Shown: piece by piece, positions 8,143 through 15,978 of the stretch | Numbering within the stretch: the first letter of the stretch is position 1 | How the letters are laid out: each line of letters opens with the position of its first letter | Assembly: GCF_004354015.1 (NCBI RefSeq) | Contig: NZ_SMRU01000013.1 | Location: forward strand, 62,001-126,000 | Reading direction: 5' to 3' | DNA from: Arthrobacter terricola | Lineage (GTDB): Bacteria; Actinomycetota; Actinomycetes; Actinomycetales; Micrococcaceae | DNA: 64,000 nt | Notes under the pieces: model-generated | The model's input: the letters and a program-made list of their open reading frames with translations, nothing else | Databases searched by the model: none | Told to the model about the DNA's origin: nothing | Program-made: the position numbers and the translations under genes

Positions 8143-8666
8143 ACTTCGTTTTCAGACGCGCTTCGGCGGCCGATTTCCCGGAGGTTCGGAGGGTCACTCG
8201 GGAGGCCTATGTGCAGGCGGGCCACTTCACGGCCGACCACCCTTACATGGGTGTCTTGGACGATGTGGAACACCGGGCAGAGCACGCCGAGGTGTGGGTG
8301 GCCAAGTCAGCAGGCGCAGTGGTGGCGGCAGTGACATTGACCTTCAGGGGCCAGCCATACAGCGAGATCGCGCTGGAGAATGAGCTCGAGTTCCGGATGC
8401 TAGCGGTGGATCCCTCCCTGCAAGGGTCGGGTGTCGGGCGGGCCGTCGTTCGATCCATCATTGAGCATGCTCAGCGGTTGCCTGGAATACGTGCGATCAG
8501 CCTGACGAGCGCGACGTTCATGGAACGGGCGCATTCGCTTTATCGGTCTCTTGGTTTCCGGCGGGCGCCGGAGCGCGATTGGTATGTGCCGGGTGAGGAC
8601 GAGTTGCTGTGGGTGTTCCGTTTGGAGTTGGAGGGGGCTGCCTGCGACCGAAGCGCACCCAACTAA
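8139..8666 (+). CDS. GNAT-family N-acetyltransferase
   Basis: 175 residues beginning at GTG 8139, whose GTGA overlaps the ribokinase stop. The acetyl-CoA-binding motif A is visible as EFRMLAVDPSLQGSGVGRAV (V-x-x-x-x-Q/R-G-x-G), followed by the motif B helix and FMERAHSLYRSLGFRRAPER near the end. GNAT enzymes move acetyl groups from acetyl-CoA to amines; the substrate is unknown. Coupling to ribokinase places it in the nucleoside cluster, where it could act on a base-derived amine, but this is inference only. Confidence 0.85.
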   Translation: MNFVFRRASAADFPEVRRVTREAYVQAGHFTADHPYMGVLDDVEHRAEHAEVWVAKSAGAVVAAVTLTFRGQPYSEIALENELEFRMLAVDPSLQGSGVGRAVVRSIIEHAQRLPGIRAISLTSATFMERAHSLYRSLGFRRAPERDWYVPGEDELLWVFRLELEGAACDRSAPN

Positions 8667-8678
8667 GTGTTTAAGCAC

Positions 8679-8762
8679 TTTTGCCCCTAGACGAGAACAT
8701 TTTCACACCTAGATTGGCCGTTTTCACACCTAGATCCGACAGTCTCACACCCAAGCGGAGGC
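8679..8762. repeat. Four tandem 21-bp units
   Basis: Units start at 8679, 8700, 8721 and 8742. The middle two both begin TTTTCACACCTAGAT; the first (TTTTGCCCCTAGAC) and last (GTCTCACACCCAAG) are diverged. A 21-bp period equals two DNA turns or seven codons. Read on the minus strand it gives a heptad LGVK-type pattern. The array lies in the 233-bp gap between the GNAT gene and the next membrane protein. Confidence 0.7.
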
Positions 8763-8899
8763 TGCTGGCCGTATTTTTCACTTGGGTAGAGGAAGGCAGA
8801 ACTGACTGCCGAAACCAAAACCCGCCGAAAAATGGGCAGCATTCAAAGCGGAGCCGCTCTGATTGCCGGCCGCAATGTCTAACCAATTGGGGAGTTAGT

Positions 8900-9166
8900 G
8901 TGAAATATCAAGCAGTGCCGGGAGGGACAGGAACATTGACGTCCAAGCCTAAGTTCCTCACTCCAAGGACCCTGTGGGGACGCCTGTACGTTTACGTCGC
9001 CTCAGTGGGCGGGATGTGGTCAGGTCAATGGTTGGTCTACTGGGCCACGTCGGGCTGGACACCCAAACCTACACTGGCGAGCCTGGTGTCGTTCAGCATC
9101 ATTTTCTTGTTCTTGATCTTTGCCGTGAAGCCCGGGGTTCCCTGGTTCCCGTCAAGAAAGAAATAG
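8900..9166 (+). CDS. Small two-helix membrane protein
   Basis: 88 residues from GTG 8900, with GGGGAG six bases upstream. Two hydrophobic helices are seen, LYVYVASVGGMWSGQWLVYW and LASLVSFSIIFLFLIFAV, followed by a short basic tail ending SRKK. The pattern suggests a small inner-membrane protein with no recognisable domain. The frame is open further upstream but crosses the 21-bp repeat array without an RBS, so the later start is preferred. It stands alone between a repeat array and a hairpin at 9184-9206. Confidence 0.55.
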   Translation: MKYQAVPGGTGTLTSKPKFLTPRTLWGRLYVYVASVGGMWSGQWLVYWATSGWTPKPTLASLVSFSIIFLFLIFAVKPGVPWFPSRKK

Positions 9167-9183
9167 GCAGGTAAAGCAAATTA

Positions 9184-9206
9184 GGGTCTGCAGACCTTTC
9201 AGACCC
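9184..9206. terminator. Small hairpin after the membrane-protein gene
   Basis: GGGTCTG (9184-9190) pairs with CAGACCC (9200-9206) around a 9-base loop, 18 bp after the stop at 9166. There is no T-run, so it is only a possible terminator. Confidence 0.35.
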
Positions 9207-9346
9207 GAACCGGTGGGGTATGGAGGTGCCAAACCAGCGTCCTTCATAGTTTCACGAACAGTCATTCCATTAGCTTTCTCCGCCTAAGTGGCGATTTGGA
9301 CCACAAGATCTCACTCAGTCGTCAGTCGAAAGCAAGGAGCTGCGAC

Positions 9347-9568
9347 ATGATCTCTGCAGAACAAAGCCGCCAAGTCATGCTCCACGGCTGGAGCGGCTTG
9401 CTGACTCTCGCGATAGCGCTCTTGGGCGTGGCCATGATTTTCATTACCCCTGTTCGCGAGCTGATTGGACCGCTCTGGACCGGATACCCGGTAATAGTAT
9501 TCGGATACATCTTTTTTGGTGTCCCTGCAATTCACCGCTACCGGTCAGGAAAAGCCCATCAGACCTGA
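9347..9568 (+). CDS. Small two-helix membrane protein
   Basis: 73 residues from ATG 9347, with AAGGAG eight bases upstream. After ISAEQSRQVMLHGWSG come two hydrophobic helices (LLTLAIALLGVAMIFI and YPVIVFGYIFFGVPAI) and a short basic end. No domain is recognised. It is followed by the TfoX-like gene on the same strand, 86 bp on. Confidence 0.55.
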   Translation: MISAEQSRQVMLHGWSGLLTLAIALLGVAMIFITPVRELIGPLWTGYPVIVFGYIFFGVPAIHRYRSGKAHQT

Positions 9569-9654
9569 GTTTGCTCACATCTGGCAGCCCGCGTCAAAGG
9601 ACCGTATGCTGCATGCAGTCCCAGGCTTTCGATCCCCTACCCCGGAGCAGGCAC

Positions 9655-10020
9655 GTGCAGATACCCAAACCGTCCGACGTCGACAAAGACCGCTTCCGCG
9701 CAGCGGTGCCGGACAACCCCGAGGTCGTGGTAAAGCCGATGTTCGGAAACCTCGGCGCCTTCGTGAACGGCAACATGTTCGCCGGATTGTTCGGCCCGAT
9801 GATCGGCGTCAGGCTCTCCGACGCCGACCGGGAGACACTCGAAGCCAACCACCAAACTCTTCCCTTCGGCCCGGAAGGCCGGCCCATGGGCGGCTACGTC
9901 GGACTGCCCGAAACGTGGAATGCCGACGAAGAGCAGACTGCCGAATGGGTCGAGAAGGCTTTCACCTACGTAGCCACCCTTCCCCCAAAAGCCGCGAAAC
10001 CGCGTTCATCGAAGAAATAA
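9655..10020 (+). CDS. TfoX/Sxy N-terminal domain protein
   Basis: 121 residues from GTG 9655, with GGAG seven bases upstream; upstream in-frame starts exist at 9571 and 9613. It carries the TfoX-N pattern: PMFGNLGAFVNGNMFAGLFG, then VRLSD and a G.PMGGYV segment ending in a helix with WVEKAFTYVATLP. A Lys/Ser/Pro tail (PKAAKPRSSKK) closes it. In gamma-proteobacteria TfoX-N belongs to the competence regulator Sxy, but single-domain actinobacterial members have no known role. Confidence 0.8.
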   Translation: MQIPKPSDVDKDRFRAAVPDNPEVVVKPMFGNLGAFVNGNMFAGLFGPMIGVRLSDADRETLEANHQTLPFGPEGRPMGGYVGLPETWNADEEQTAEWVEKAFTYVATLPPKAAKPRSSKK

Positions 10021-10083
10021 CCGCCACCCCGGCGAGAGCTGGGTGGTGAGCCACTCAGCGCCTGCCGGGGATAGGCGATGTGC

Positions 10084-11250
10084 TTAGCGCCGTCCTGCTT
10101 GGAGGCCCGCACGTGCCATGGCGTCCGCGTAGGAGCGACCCATTTCGATCAGCCATTCGGTCTGGCGTTCCTTGGACCCGGCGAAGGCACGCCCGTGGAG
10201 CGAACGGGCCTTGTAGACCTTCAAGCCGCGCCGCCAGATCAGCGGATTGTCGGTCTTGAGGAGCATCTGCGCGAGGCGGTTGGCTTCCGTTCCGTGCGCG
10301 ACGATCGCCGAGGCGCGCGGGACGAGCCTGAGGAAGCCGATGAGCGGCTTGAGGCCGGCGTTGACCTGCTCGGGAGTCAGTTTTCCGTTCGCCTCGCCTG
10401 GGGTGAACCACGGGTGGGTGTTCCACGGCATCATCCATTCCGGGCGCAGGCCGAGCTGGAACTGCAGGCCCAGGAGCCGGGTGGCGGCAACGTCGTCGCC
10501 GGCCCAGACAACTCCGCGCGGAGAGGCCTCTCCGGTGTTGGAGAACAGGGAAACAATCCGGCACTCCTCCACGGAGTGCATCGGATCGACATACGGGACC
10601 TCGAAGCCCGGGCGCAGCTTGCGGAGGAACTCCACGTGCTCGTTGACCGGCGCTATGTGAGGGGCAAAGAAGGGGCTGTCCGGAACCGCAGGAACCGTTT
10701 CTTCCGCAGGAACCTGGGCTTCTTCCGTGGAAACCGATTCGGCACTGACGGGCTCGACGGCGGCGCGTTCGACGACGGTCACAGTCGCCGTTTCGCGCGC
10801 GGGAGTTGCAGCGACGGCCGGTTCTTCGACGACGGTGCGCTCGACGACGGAGCTCTCGACGACGGACGGCTCGACGACGGAGCTCTCGACGACGGCGACG
10901 GGTGCCTCGGCCGCGGGAGCGGCGACGGGTACCACCCGGCGGGTAATGACCGGGCTGGCCTTGGGCAGCGACTTTGCCGCTGCCTTCTTCGGCGGTGCTG
11001 CCTTGCCGGAAGCTACCTTAGGAGCGTCCTTCTTGGCCGGGGTCTTCTTTTCGGCCTTGGCAGGGGCGTCAAGGTCGTCCTCGTCGTCAAAAAGACCATC
11101 GAAGAGCTTGTCGAGTTCGTCGTAGCCACTGTCGTAGTCGTCGTCCAGCTCGGGCCCGCGCCCGAAGCCTTCCTCATAACGCGAGTCGATCTCGCTGCGG
11201 TAATCCTGGTCGTAGTCTTCGAAATAGTCCGGTTCGGCCAATGCGGTCAT
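10084..11250 (-). CDS. Uracil-DNA glycosylase-like protein with long disordered N-terminus
   Basis: About 388 residues from ATG 11250. Residues 1-200 are low-complexity: an acidic Asp/Tyr/Glu start (DYFEDYDQDYRSE), an Ala/Lys stretch, then a V-E-S/P/R repeat (ESSVVEPSVVESSVVERTVV). The last 190 residues follow the UDG superfamily order: PYVDP, then RIVSLFSNTGEASPRGVVWA, PWNTHPW, a Leu/Val stretch ending IVAHGTEANRL, and SLHGRAF where other members have a His-Pro-Ser loop. Such proteins remove uracil or related bases from DNA, but the active-site loops here differ from canonical UDGs, so activity is uncertain. RBS is weak. Confidence 0.65.
   Translation of the reverse strand: MTALAEPDYFEDYDQDYRSEIDSRYEEGFGRGPELDDDYDSGYDELDKLFDGLFDDEDDLDAPAKAEKKTPAKKDAPKVASGKAAPPKKAAAKSLPKASPVITRRVVPVAAPAAEAPVAVVESSVVEPSVVESSVVERTVVEEPAVAATPARETATVTVVERAAVEPVSAESVSTEEAQVPAEETVPAVPDSPFFAPHIAPVNEHVEFLRKLRPGFEVPYVDPMHSVEECRIVSLFSNTGEASPRGVVWAGDDVAATRLLGLQFQLGLRPEWMMPWNTHPWFTPGEANGKLTPEQVNAGLKPLIGFLRLVPRASAIVAHGTEANRLAQMLLKTDNPLIWRRGLKVYKARSLHGRAFAGSKERQTEWLIEMGRSYADAMARAGLQAGRR
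10826..10895. repeat. 15-bp coding repeat within the UDG-like gene
   Basis: TCGACGACGG recurs at 10826, 10841, 10856, 10871 and 10886, a strict 15-bp (five-codon) period. It encodes the Val-Val-Glu-Ser/Pro/Arg-rich linker and can expand or contract by slippage without shifting the frame. Confidence 0.75.
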
Positions 11251-11566
11251 GAGGGCTGGGGGTCTCCTCGGGTCGGGCAGGGGCCGGTACCGGGCGCGTC
11301 GACGCACGTCCGTTCCGGACCAATTGATGGGGAGGCTCTCCGGTTTGCCGACGAGCCTTTAGATCTTAGCAAGTCCAAGATGGCTTGCTGTCCATCCGCC
11401 GTTCATGTTCGACCGATTATGGCGTGCGCTAGGGCTCGAAGGGGCCACGATGCGTCGAATATCACCTGCAGGCTCTGCCGAGGGTTTCGCCCAGGAAACT
11501 CGGGAAGGCGGGTGGAATGGACGAAGGAATCCATTCCACCCGCCTGGATTGGCGTTATGTCACCGC

Positions 11567-12976
11567 TCAGACATGGATGACGAATTGCGCAAGAGCGGCG
11601 GCTGCCACGAAACTCGCAGAGAACGTGATTGTCGCCACAACTACTGTGCGCCAGTTCAGGGTCTTCAGCGCGTTGACATCGCGCCCCACATTCATGCCGA
11701 GCAGGGCGATCGATCCGAGGCCCACGTACAGGGCGTCGAGGTTGTGGGTGAGGGAAACGATCGCGCCGCTGAAAGGAAGGATCGGCGCCGTCGCCAAGGT
11801 TGCGAGGGCGAGGACCCATACGCTCGACGGCACGGCGGGGATGTACTTCGCGAGGACGAAGGCCAGGGCGGTCAGGAGGCCGAGGATCACCACTCCAACT
11901 ACGTCGTTAAGGCTGGTGGACTTGGTGCCGAGGGCGTTGAGGACTACTCCGGTGGCGATGCTTGCGGCGAACGCGATGATCCACGTCGAAGGCTTCGTGC
12001 GTACCTCGGGGTCCTGGATCACCGCCGAAACGTCTACCGTACCGCTACCCTTGCGCCCGCGAAGGTTCGCCGAAACGACCTTTCCGTACCGGTCAAGGCG
12101 CTTGCCGTCGTCGTTACGCCGGAAGAGGCGCGACCAGAACTTGTAGAGCCTCAGGGCCATGGGCAACGAAAGGAAGGCGCCGGCGTAGAAGCCCACGAGG
12201 TTCGTCACGAGGTTGGACAGGGCCGCGAGCGCCATGATTTCCGGCGCTTGCCCCGGATGCAGGATGGAGAGGGCTGCTACGCCGCCAAGCATCATCGATC
12301 CCGAGCCGAGCCCCAAGCCGAGGGCCAGGGCGAGCGGGTCGAAGATGCCCATCCCGCCAAGCAGGCCGGCCAGCAGGGAGATGAAGACCGCGCCGAAGAC
12401 GCTGCCGAGCAGCCAAACCGAGAAGACGCCGCGGTAGACCGGCGACTTCACGCCGAAGCGCTGCAGCGCGTAGGCCAGGTACGATTCACGGTCGATCGCC
12501 CAAGTGGCGCCGATTGCCGTCCGGCCCATGCCGAGTGCGACGCCGACAGGCAGGGCGATGATGACAGTACCGAAGATGTGGCCTACTTCCTGAAGCAGGA
12601 TGGCCGGGCCGAGTGCCGTCAGCTTGCTGAGGGAGGGCCCCACCTGGGTGCCGAGGGCTGCCAGGAACATCACGATGCTGACGTTGAGCAACACAGAGGC
12701 CACCGCGCGGCTTTGGCCGGACATCGGCCGCACTTTCTGCACGCCAATGACTGCACCGATCAGCACGGCCCACAGGACCGGCATGAGCACGATCGCGGCG
12801 TTGCCGAGCGGAATCTTGTGGGTGCCGGCCAGGATTGCTACGGCGCAGATACCGGTGGACAACAGGATCATTGATCCCCATTGCCGTGCCGTCGGGGTGA
12901 AGAGGCGGGTCGCGCCGTCGTCGACCTTGGCTACCGGCGCATCCACCTCCGGAGTGGTTGTGGATTGGTTCTTCAT
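11567..12976 (-). CDS. DUF3100 integral membrane protein, likely transporter
   Basis: 469 residues from ATG 12976, with GAAGGG upstream (the frame opens further at 13042). A polar 45-residue start is followed by about eleven hydrophobic helices, split by a central cytoplasmic loop (SRLFRRNDDGKRLDRYGK to QDPEVRTKP). Gly-rich TM segments such as LALGLGLGSGSMMLGG and a closing FSASFVAAAALAQFVIHV are visible. DUF3100 proteins are uncharacterised and are found beside amidohydrolases. Here the gene is divergent from one, with a GntR-type palindrome between, so uptake or export of that enzyme's substrate is the likely role. Confidence 0.7.
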   Translation of the reverse strand: MKNQSTTTPEVDAPVAKVDDGATRLFTPTARQWGSMILLSTGICAVAILAGTHKIPLGNAAIVLMPVLWAVLIGAVIGVQKVRPMSGQSRAVASVLLNVSIVMFLAALGTQVGPSLSKLTALGPAILLQEVGHIFGTVIIALPVGVALGMGRTAIGATWAIDRESYLAYALQRFGVKSPVYRGVFSVWLLGSVFGAVFISLLAGLLGGMGIFDPLALALGLGLGSGSMMLGGVAALSILHPGQAPEIMALAALSNLVTNLVGFYAGAFLSLPMALRLYKFWSRLFRRNDDGKRLDRYGKVVSANLRGRKGSGTVDVSAVIQDPEVRTKPSTWIIAFAASIATGVVLNALGTKSTSLNDVVGVVILGLLTALAFVLAKYIPAVPSSVWVLALATLATAPILPFSGAIVSLTHNLDALYVGLGSIALLGMNVGRDVNALKTLNWRTVVVATITFSASFVAAAALAQFVIHV

Positions 12977-13029
12977 TGTTCTGCACCCTTCGTGTGCTGA
13001 AGAGGCGGTGGACGGATACGTCCGCGCTA

Positions 13030-13043
13030 TTTGGTATACCAAA
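13030..13043. promoter_or_regulatory. GntR/FadR-type palindromic operator
   Basis: TTTGGTATACCAAA is a perfect 14-bp palindrome with the TGGTnnACCA core typical of FadR-subfamily GntR regulators. It lies between the divergent DUF3100 and amidohydrolase genes. A half-site, GATACCAAA (13168-13176), lies just before the amidohydrolase RBS. No FadR-type gene is in this window, so the regulator is elsewhere. Confidence 0.6.
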
Positions 13044-13187
13044 AATGGTAAGCTCGATCACATCGCAATGCAATACATGTCACAGAAGTCGCATGAAATC
13101 TTCGGAGAACATGGGCATCGTCGCCCATGGTCGTCGTCGAGCAAGAACTGCGGCTAGTCAACCTGGGATACCAAATATGGAGGATTC

Positions 13188-14672
13188 ATGATTACCCAAC
13201 TTTCTGCCCGGTACGTCCTTGGCTATGACGGGACACGGCACGTGCTGCATACGGACGGGCACGTCGTGATGCGGGACGACGAGGTGATCTACGTCGGCAC
13301 CGCCTACGCGGGTCCCGTGGACGAGCGCCGGGATTTCGGTCAGAGCCTGATCGCGCCTGGCCTCATCGATCTCGATGCCTTGGCGGACATCGACCACATG
13401 ATCTTCGATTCCTGGCCCACGGAAGAGACCGCTCCGGGACTGCAATGGTCCGAGGACTACTTCACCCACCGCCGTCGGGATGTCTTCACCGCGGCGCAAC
13501 GCCAGATCGTGCGCAAATTCGCCTTGGCGCAGCTGGCCCTCCACGGCGTGACCACCTACATGCCGATCGCCTCGGAGATCCACAGCTCGTGGGCCGAAAC
13601 CTTCGAAGAACTGGAGGGGATGGCGCAGTCCAGCATCGAACTCGGTTTGCGCGGCTTCCTGGGGCCGGCCTACCGCTCGGGGATCAATGTCACCGACAAC
13701 GACGGCGGCCGCGTGGTCCTCTTTGACGAGGACGAGGGGCGCAAGGGACTCGCCGACGCCGTCCGGTTCCTCGATTACGCCGAGGAACTCGGGCACCCGT
13801 TGCTGACCGGTGTTCTGCTCCCCTGCCGGATCGAGACGCTCTCGGACGAGCTGATGCGCCGGACCGCCGAGTTGGCCACCGAACGCGACGCCTTGGTGCG
13901 CCTGCATTGCCTCCAGCAGCCCAACGAAAACGGCTTACTCCTCAAGCTCACCGGACGCACGGTCCTGGAGCAGCTGGCAGATTCCGGCCTGCTGGACGCC
14001 CGGCTCCTGATCCCGCACGGGATCGTGATCGACGGCACGGACCCGTCGTCGAGCGCTGAGGGCGGGCCGTTAGACGTGTTGGCCCGGCATGACGTCAGCA
14101 TCATCCACTGTCCCCTGACATCGTTCCACTACTCAGGCATGCTCAAGTCCTTCGACGCCTTCGCGGCCGCCGGGGTGAACATGTGCCTAGGAACGGATTC
14201 GTTCCCGCCGGACCTGATCAAGGGTATCGACGTCGGGACGCACCTCGCGCGCATCGCGGAAGGCCGCCGGGACGCCGGCTCGGTATCAGCGTTCTTCGAC
14301 GCCGCCACTCTGGGCGGTGCCAAGGCTTTGGGCCGCGACGACTTGGGACGCTTGTGCCCGGGCGCGCAAGCGGACATCATGGTCGCGTCGCTGGGCGACT
14401 TCCGCGACGGCGTCGTGGAAGATCCCCTGCGCACACTCGTCCTCAACGGTTCGGCACGCAACGTCACCGATACTTACGTCGCGGGTCGACCCGTGGTTGT
14501 TGACGGCTCGCTCCCGGGCATCGACCTCGCTGAACTGCGCGCTGAGGGCCAACGGCTTTTCGGGCAGATGGTCGAAGCCTACGGGGAACGTGACTATAGG
14601 CGGCGGGAGACCTCGGAGATGTTCCCGCCGGTGTACGCGGCGGCGCAGGTCACGGAGACGGCGAGCGTGTAG
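13188..14672 (+). CDS. Amidohydrolase-family protein (deaminase-like) lacking the first HxH
   Basis: 494 residues from ATG 13188 (GGAGG five bases upstream). Overall it matches the cytosine deaminase/TRZ-ATZ amidohydrolases: an N-terminal composite beta domain, APGLID, a TIM barrel with LVRLHCL, LLIPHGIVIDG, SIIHCPLTSFHYSGMLKSF and CLGTDSFPPD, then ALGRDDLGRLCPGAQADI. The usual metal-binding His-x-His after PG(F/L)(I/V) is replaced by DLDALADIDH, while the later His, His and Asp remain. The substrate is unknown; divergence from a DUF3100 transporter points to catabolism of an imported nitrogen compound. Metal content and activity need care because of the missing ligands. Confidence 0.8.
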   Translation: MITQLSARYVLGYDGTRHVLHTDGHVVMRDDEVIYVGTAYAGPVDERRDFGQSLIAPGLIDLDALADIDHMIFDSWPTEETAPGLQWSEDYFTHRRRDVFTAAQRQIVRKFALAQLALHGVTTYMPIASEIHSSWAETFEELEGMAQSSIELGLRGFLGPAYRSGINVTDNDGGRVVLFDEDEGRKGLADAVRFLDYAEELGHPLLTGVLLPCRIETLSDELMRRTAELATERDALVRLHCLQQPNENGLLLKLTGRTVLEQLADSGLLDARLLIPHGIVIDGTDPSSSAEGGPLDVLARHDVSIIHCPLTSFHYSGMLKSFDAFAAAGVNMCLGTDSFPPDLIKGIDVGTHLARIAEGRRDAGSVSAFFDAATLGGAKALGRDDLGRLCPGAQADIMVASLGDFRDGVVEDPLRTLVLNGSARNVTDTYVAGRPVVVDGSLPGIDLAELRAEGQRLFGQMVEAYGERDYRRRETSEMFPPVYAAAQVTETASV

Positions 14673-14675
14673 CGG

Positions 14676-15035
14676 TCAGTCCTGGCAGAGGCAGAACGGA
14701 TGGCCGGCCGGGTCAAGGAACACCCTGAATGACGTTCCCGGCTGGTATTCGTGCTTGGTAGCCCCGATTTCGAGCACGGCCGCCTCGGCGGTGTCGAGGT
14801 CGTCCACCGAGACGTCGAGGTGCATCTGTTGCGGGACGTCCTGGCCAGGCCATTGCGGCGGCGTGAAGGATTCGACCTTCTGAAAGGCGAGCGAATCCCC
14901 GTATTCGGCACGAACGGACCACCAGTCGTCGTCGTTCCGCTCGACTTTCCACTCGAGGAGGGCGCTGTAGAACTCGGCAAGGGTCTTGGGGTCGGGACAA
15001 TCGAGCACCACGACCGGGAAGCGTGCGATAGCCAT
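14676..15035 (-). CDS. VOC-family protein (single domain)
   Basis: About 119 residues from ATG 15035 (GTG 15044 is an alternative). A single VOC module: FPVVVLDCPDPKTLAEFYS, a central QMHLDVSVDDLDTAEAAV and a terminus with VFLDPAGHPFCLC. This is the common dimeric glyoxalase-like type; the substrate is unknown. It is convergent with the amidohydrolase with only 3 bp between the stops. Confidence 0.85.
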   Translation of the reverse strand: MAIARFPVVVLDCPDPKTLAEFYSALLEWKVERNDDDWWSVRAEYGDSLAFQKVESFTPPQWPGQDVPQQMHLDVSVDDLDTAEAAVLEIGATKHEYQPGTSFRVFLDPAGHPFCLCQD

Positions 15036-15070
15036 GGGCCCCACTCTAGGACCGGTTCACGAGGATCGCA

Positions 15071-15850
15071 TCAGCTTGTCCGGTAGCGCGTGGCAAGCTC
15101 GGGGCTCTGCGCGCCGAAAGCGGCGAGGTCTGCTTGGAACACTGCGTCGAGGAGCCCGGTGTTCTCGACGCCCGGGGCGCAGACGGTTTCGCCGAGTTCC
15201 AGGCCGCGCATGCTGGCGGTGACGACGTCGGCGGCGCTCATCCGCGGAATCATGCTCAGGTCCATGCCTTGGCGTTCGTGGAATTCCGTGGCCACGACGC
15301 CCGGGCAAACCACCTGCACCGTGATTCCGGTGCCTTCCAGCTCCGCGCTGAGGGTCTGGGACATCGCGACGAGGTAGGCCAGGGATCCGCCGTAGACCGC
15401 GCGGCGGGGCATCTGGGAGTGCGGCGCGGGGCCTCCGAAGGCGATCATGCCGGCCACGTTGATGATGGTTCCCTCGCCCCGCTCCTGCATGCCTGGGATC
15501 GCGACGCGGCTGAGCATGGTGGGAGCGAGGACCTTGACGTTGACGAGTTCCGTGGCTTTGTCCGCCGGGAGCTCGGCGAGAGGCATGTAGTGTGCCACGC
15601 CTGCGTTGTTCACGAGCATGCTCACTGGTTCGCTAGCGCAGATCTGCGCTACCGAGTCGATCCCTGCGGGCGTGGACAAATCGGCGGCCACGGTCCGGAT
15701 CGTGGTTTCAGGGCGGGATTGGGCGAATTGTTCCAGGCGTTCCTGTCGTCGGCCCACGATCACCAGATCGTAACCGTCGGCGGCAAGACGCTCGGCAAAT
15801 GCCCAGCCGATTCCGGAGCTGGCTCCCGTGATAAGTGCAAGCTTGCTCAC
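15071..15850 (-). CDS. Short-chain dehydrogenase/reductase-like protein with altered active site
   Basis: 259 residues, normal for a classical SDR. The N-terminal nucleotide-binding motif is intact (LITGASSGIGWAFAERLA), as are DL, NNAG and the PG motif (CPGVVATEF). The catalytic YxxxK reads YGGSL, so the essential Lys is Leu, and the usual Ser in the INVSS strand is replaced by Ala/Gly (INVAGMIAFGG). SDRs use NAD(P)H for carbonyl/alcohol redox. Here reductase chemistry is doubtful, and a binding or regulatory role is possible. It lies 35 bp upstream of the VOC gene on the same strand. Confidence 0.8.
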   Translation of the reverse strand: MSKLALITGASSGIGWAFAERLAADGYDLVIVGRRQERLEQFAQSRPETTIRTVAADLSTPAGIDSVAQICASEPVSMLVNNAGVAHYMPLAELPADKATELVNVKVLAPTMLSRVAIPGMQERGEGTIINVAGMIAFGGPAPHSQMPRRAVYGGSLAYLVAMSQTLSAELEGTGITVQVVCPGVVATEFHERQGMDLSMIPRMSAADVVTASMRGLELGETVCAPGVENTGLLDAVFQADLAAFGAQSPELATRYRTS

Positions 15851-15978
15851 TGTTGTTCCTTCCGTTTACGGCCATGGCAACAGTCCCACGCAACCACGGG
15901 CCGACGGTGCTGTCCAGCGTCGGTCCGGGCTTGGAGTCTCCTCACGCGCCGGAATCCCTATGCGAAACTCCCGGTCTC

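Noticed and set aside
8671..8886. A 71-residue minus-strand peptide with heptad LGVK repeats
   Set aside because: It spans the 21-bp array, has no RBS that I can see, and its coding quality is poor; kept only as a repeat observation.
10826..10895. CRISPR-like regular spacing
   Set aside because: The 15-bp period is within a coding region, has no spacers and encodes a low-complexity linker.
11405..12874. Long plus-strand frame opposite the DUF3100 gene
   Set aside because: Composition (Arg, Gln, Glu, His-rich, no motif) marks it as an antisense shadow of a real membrane protein.
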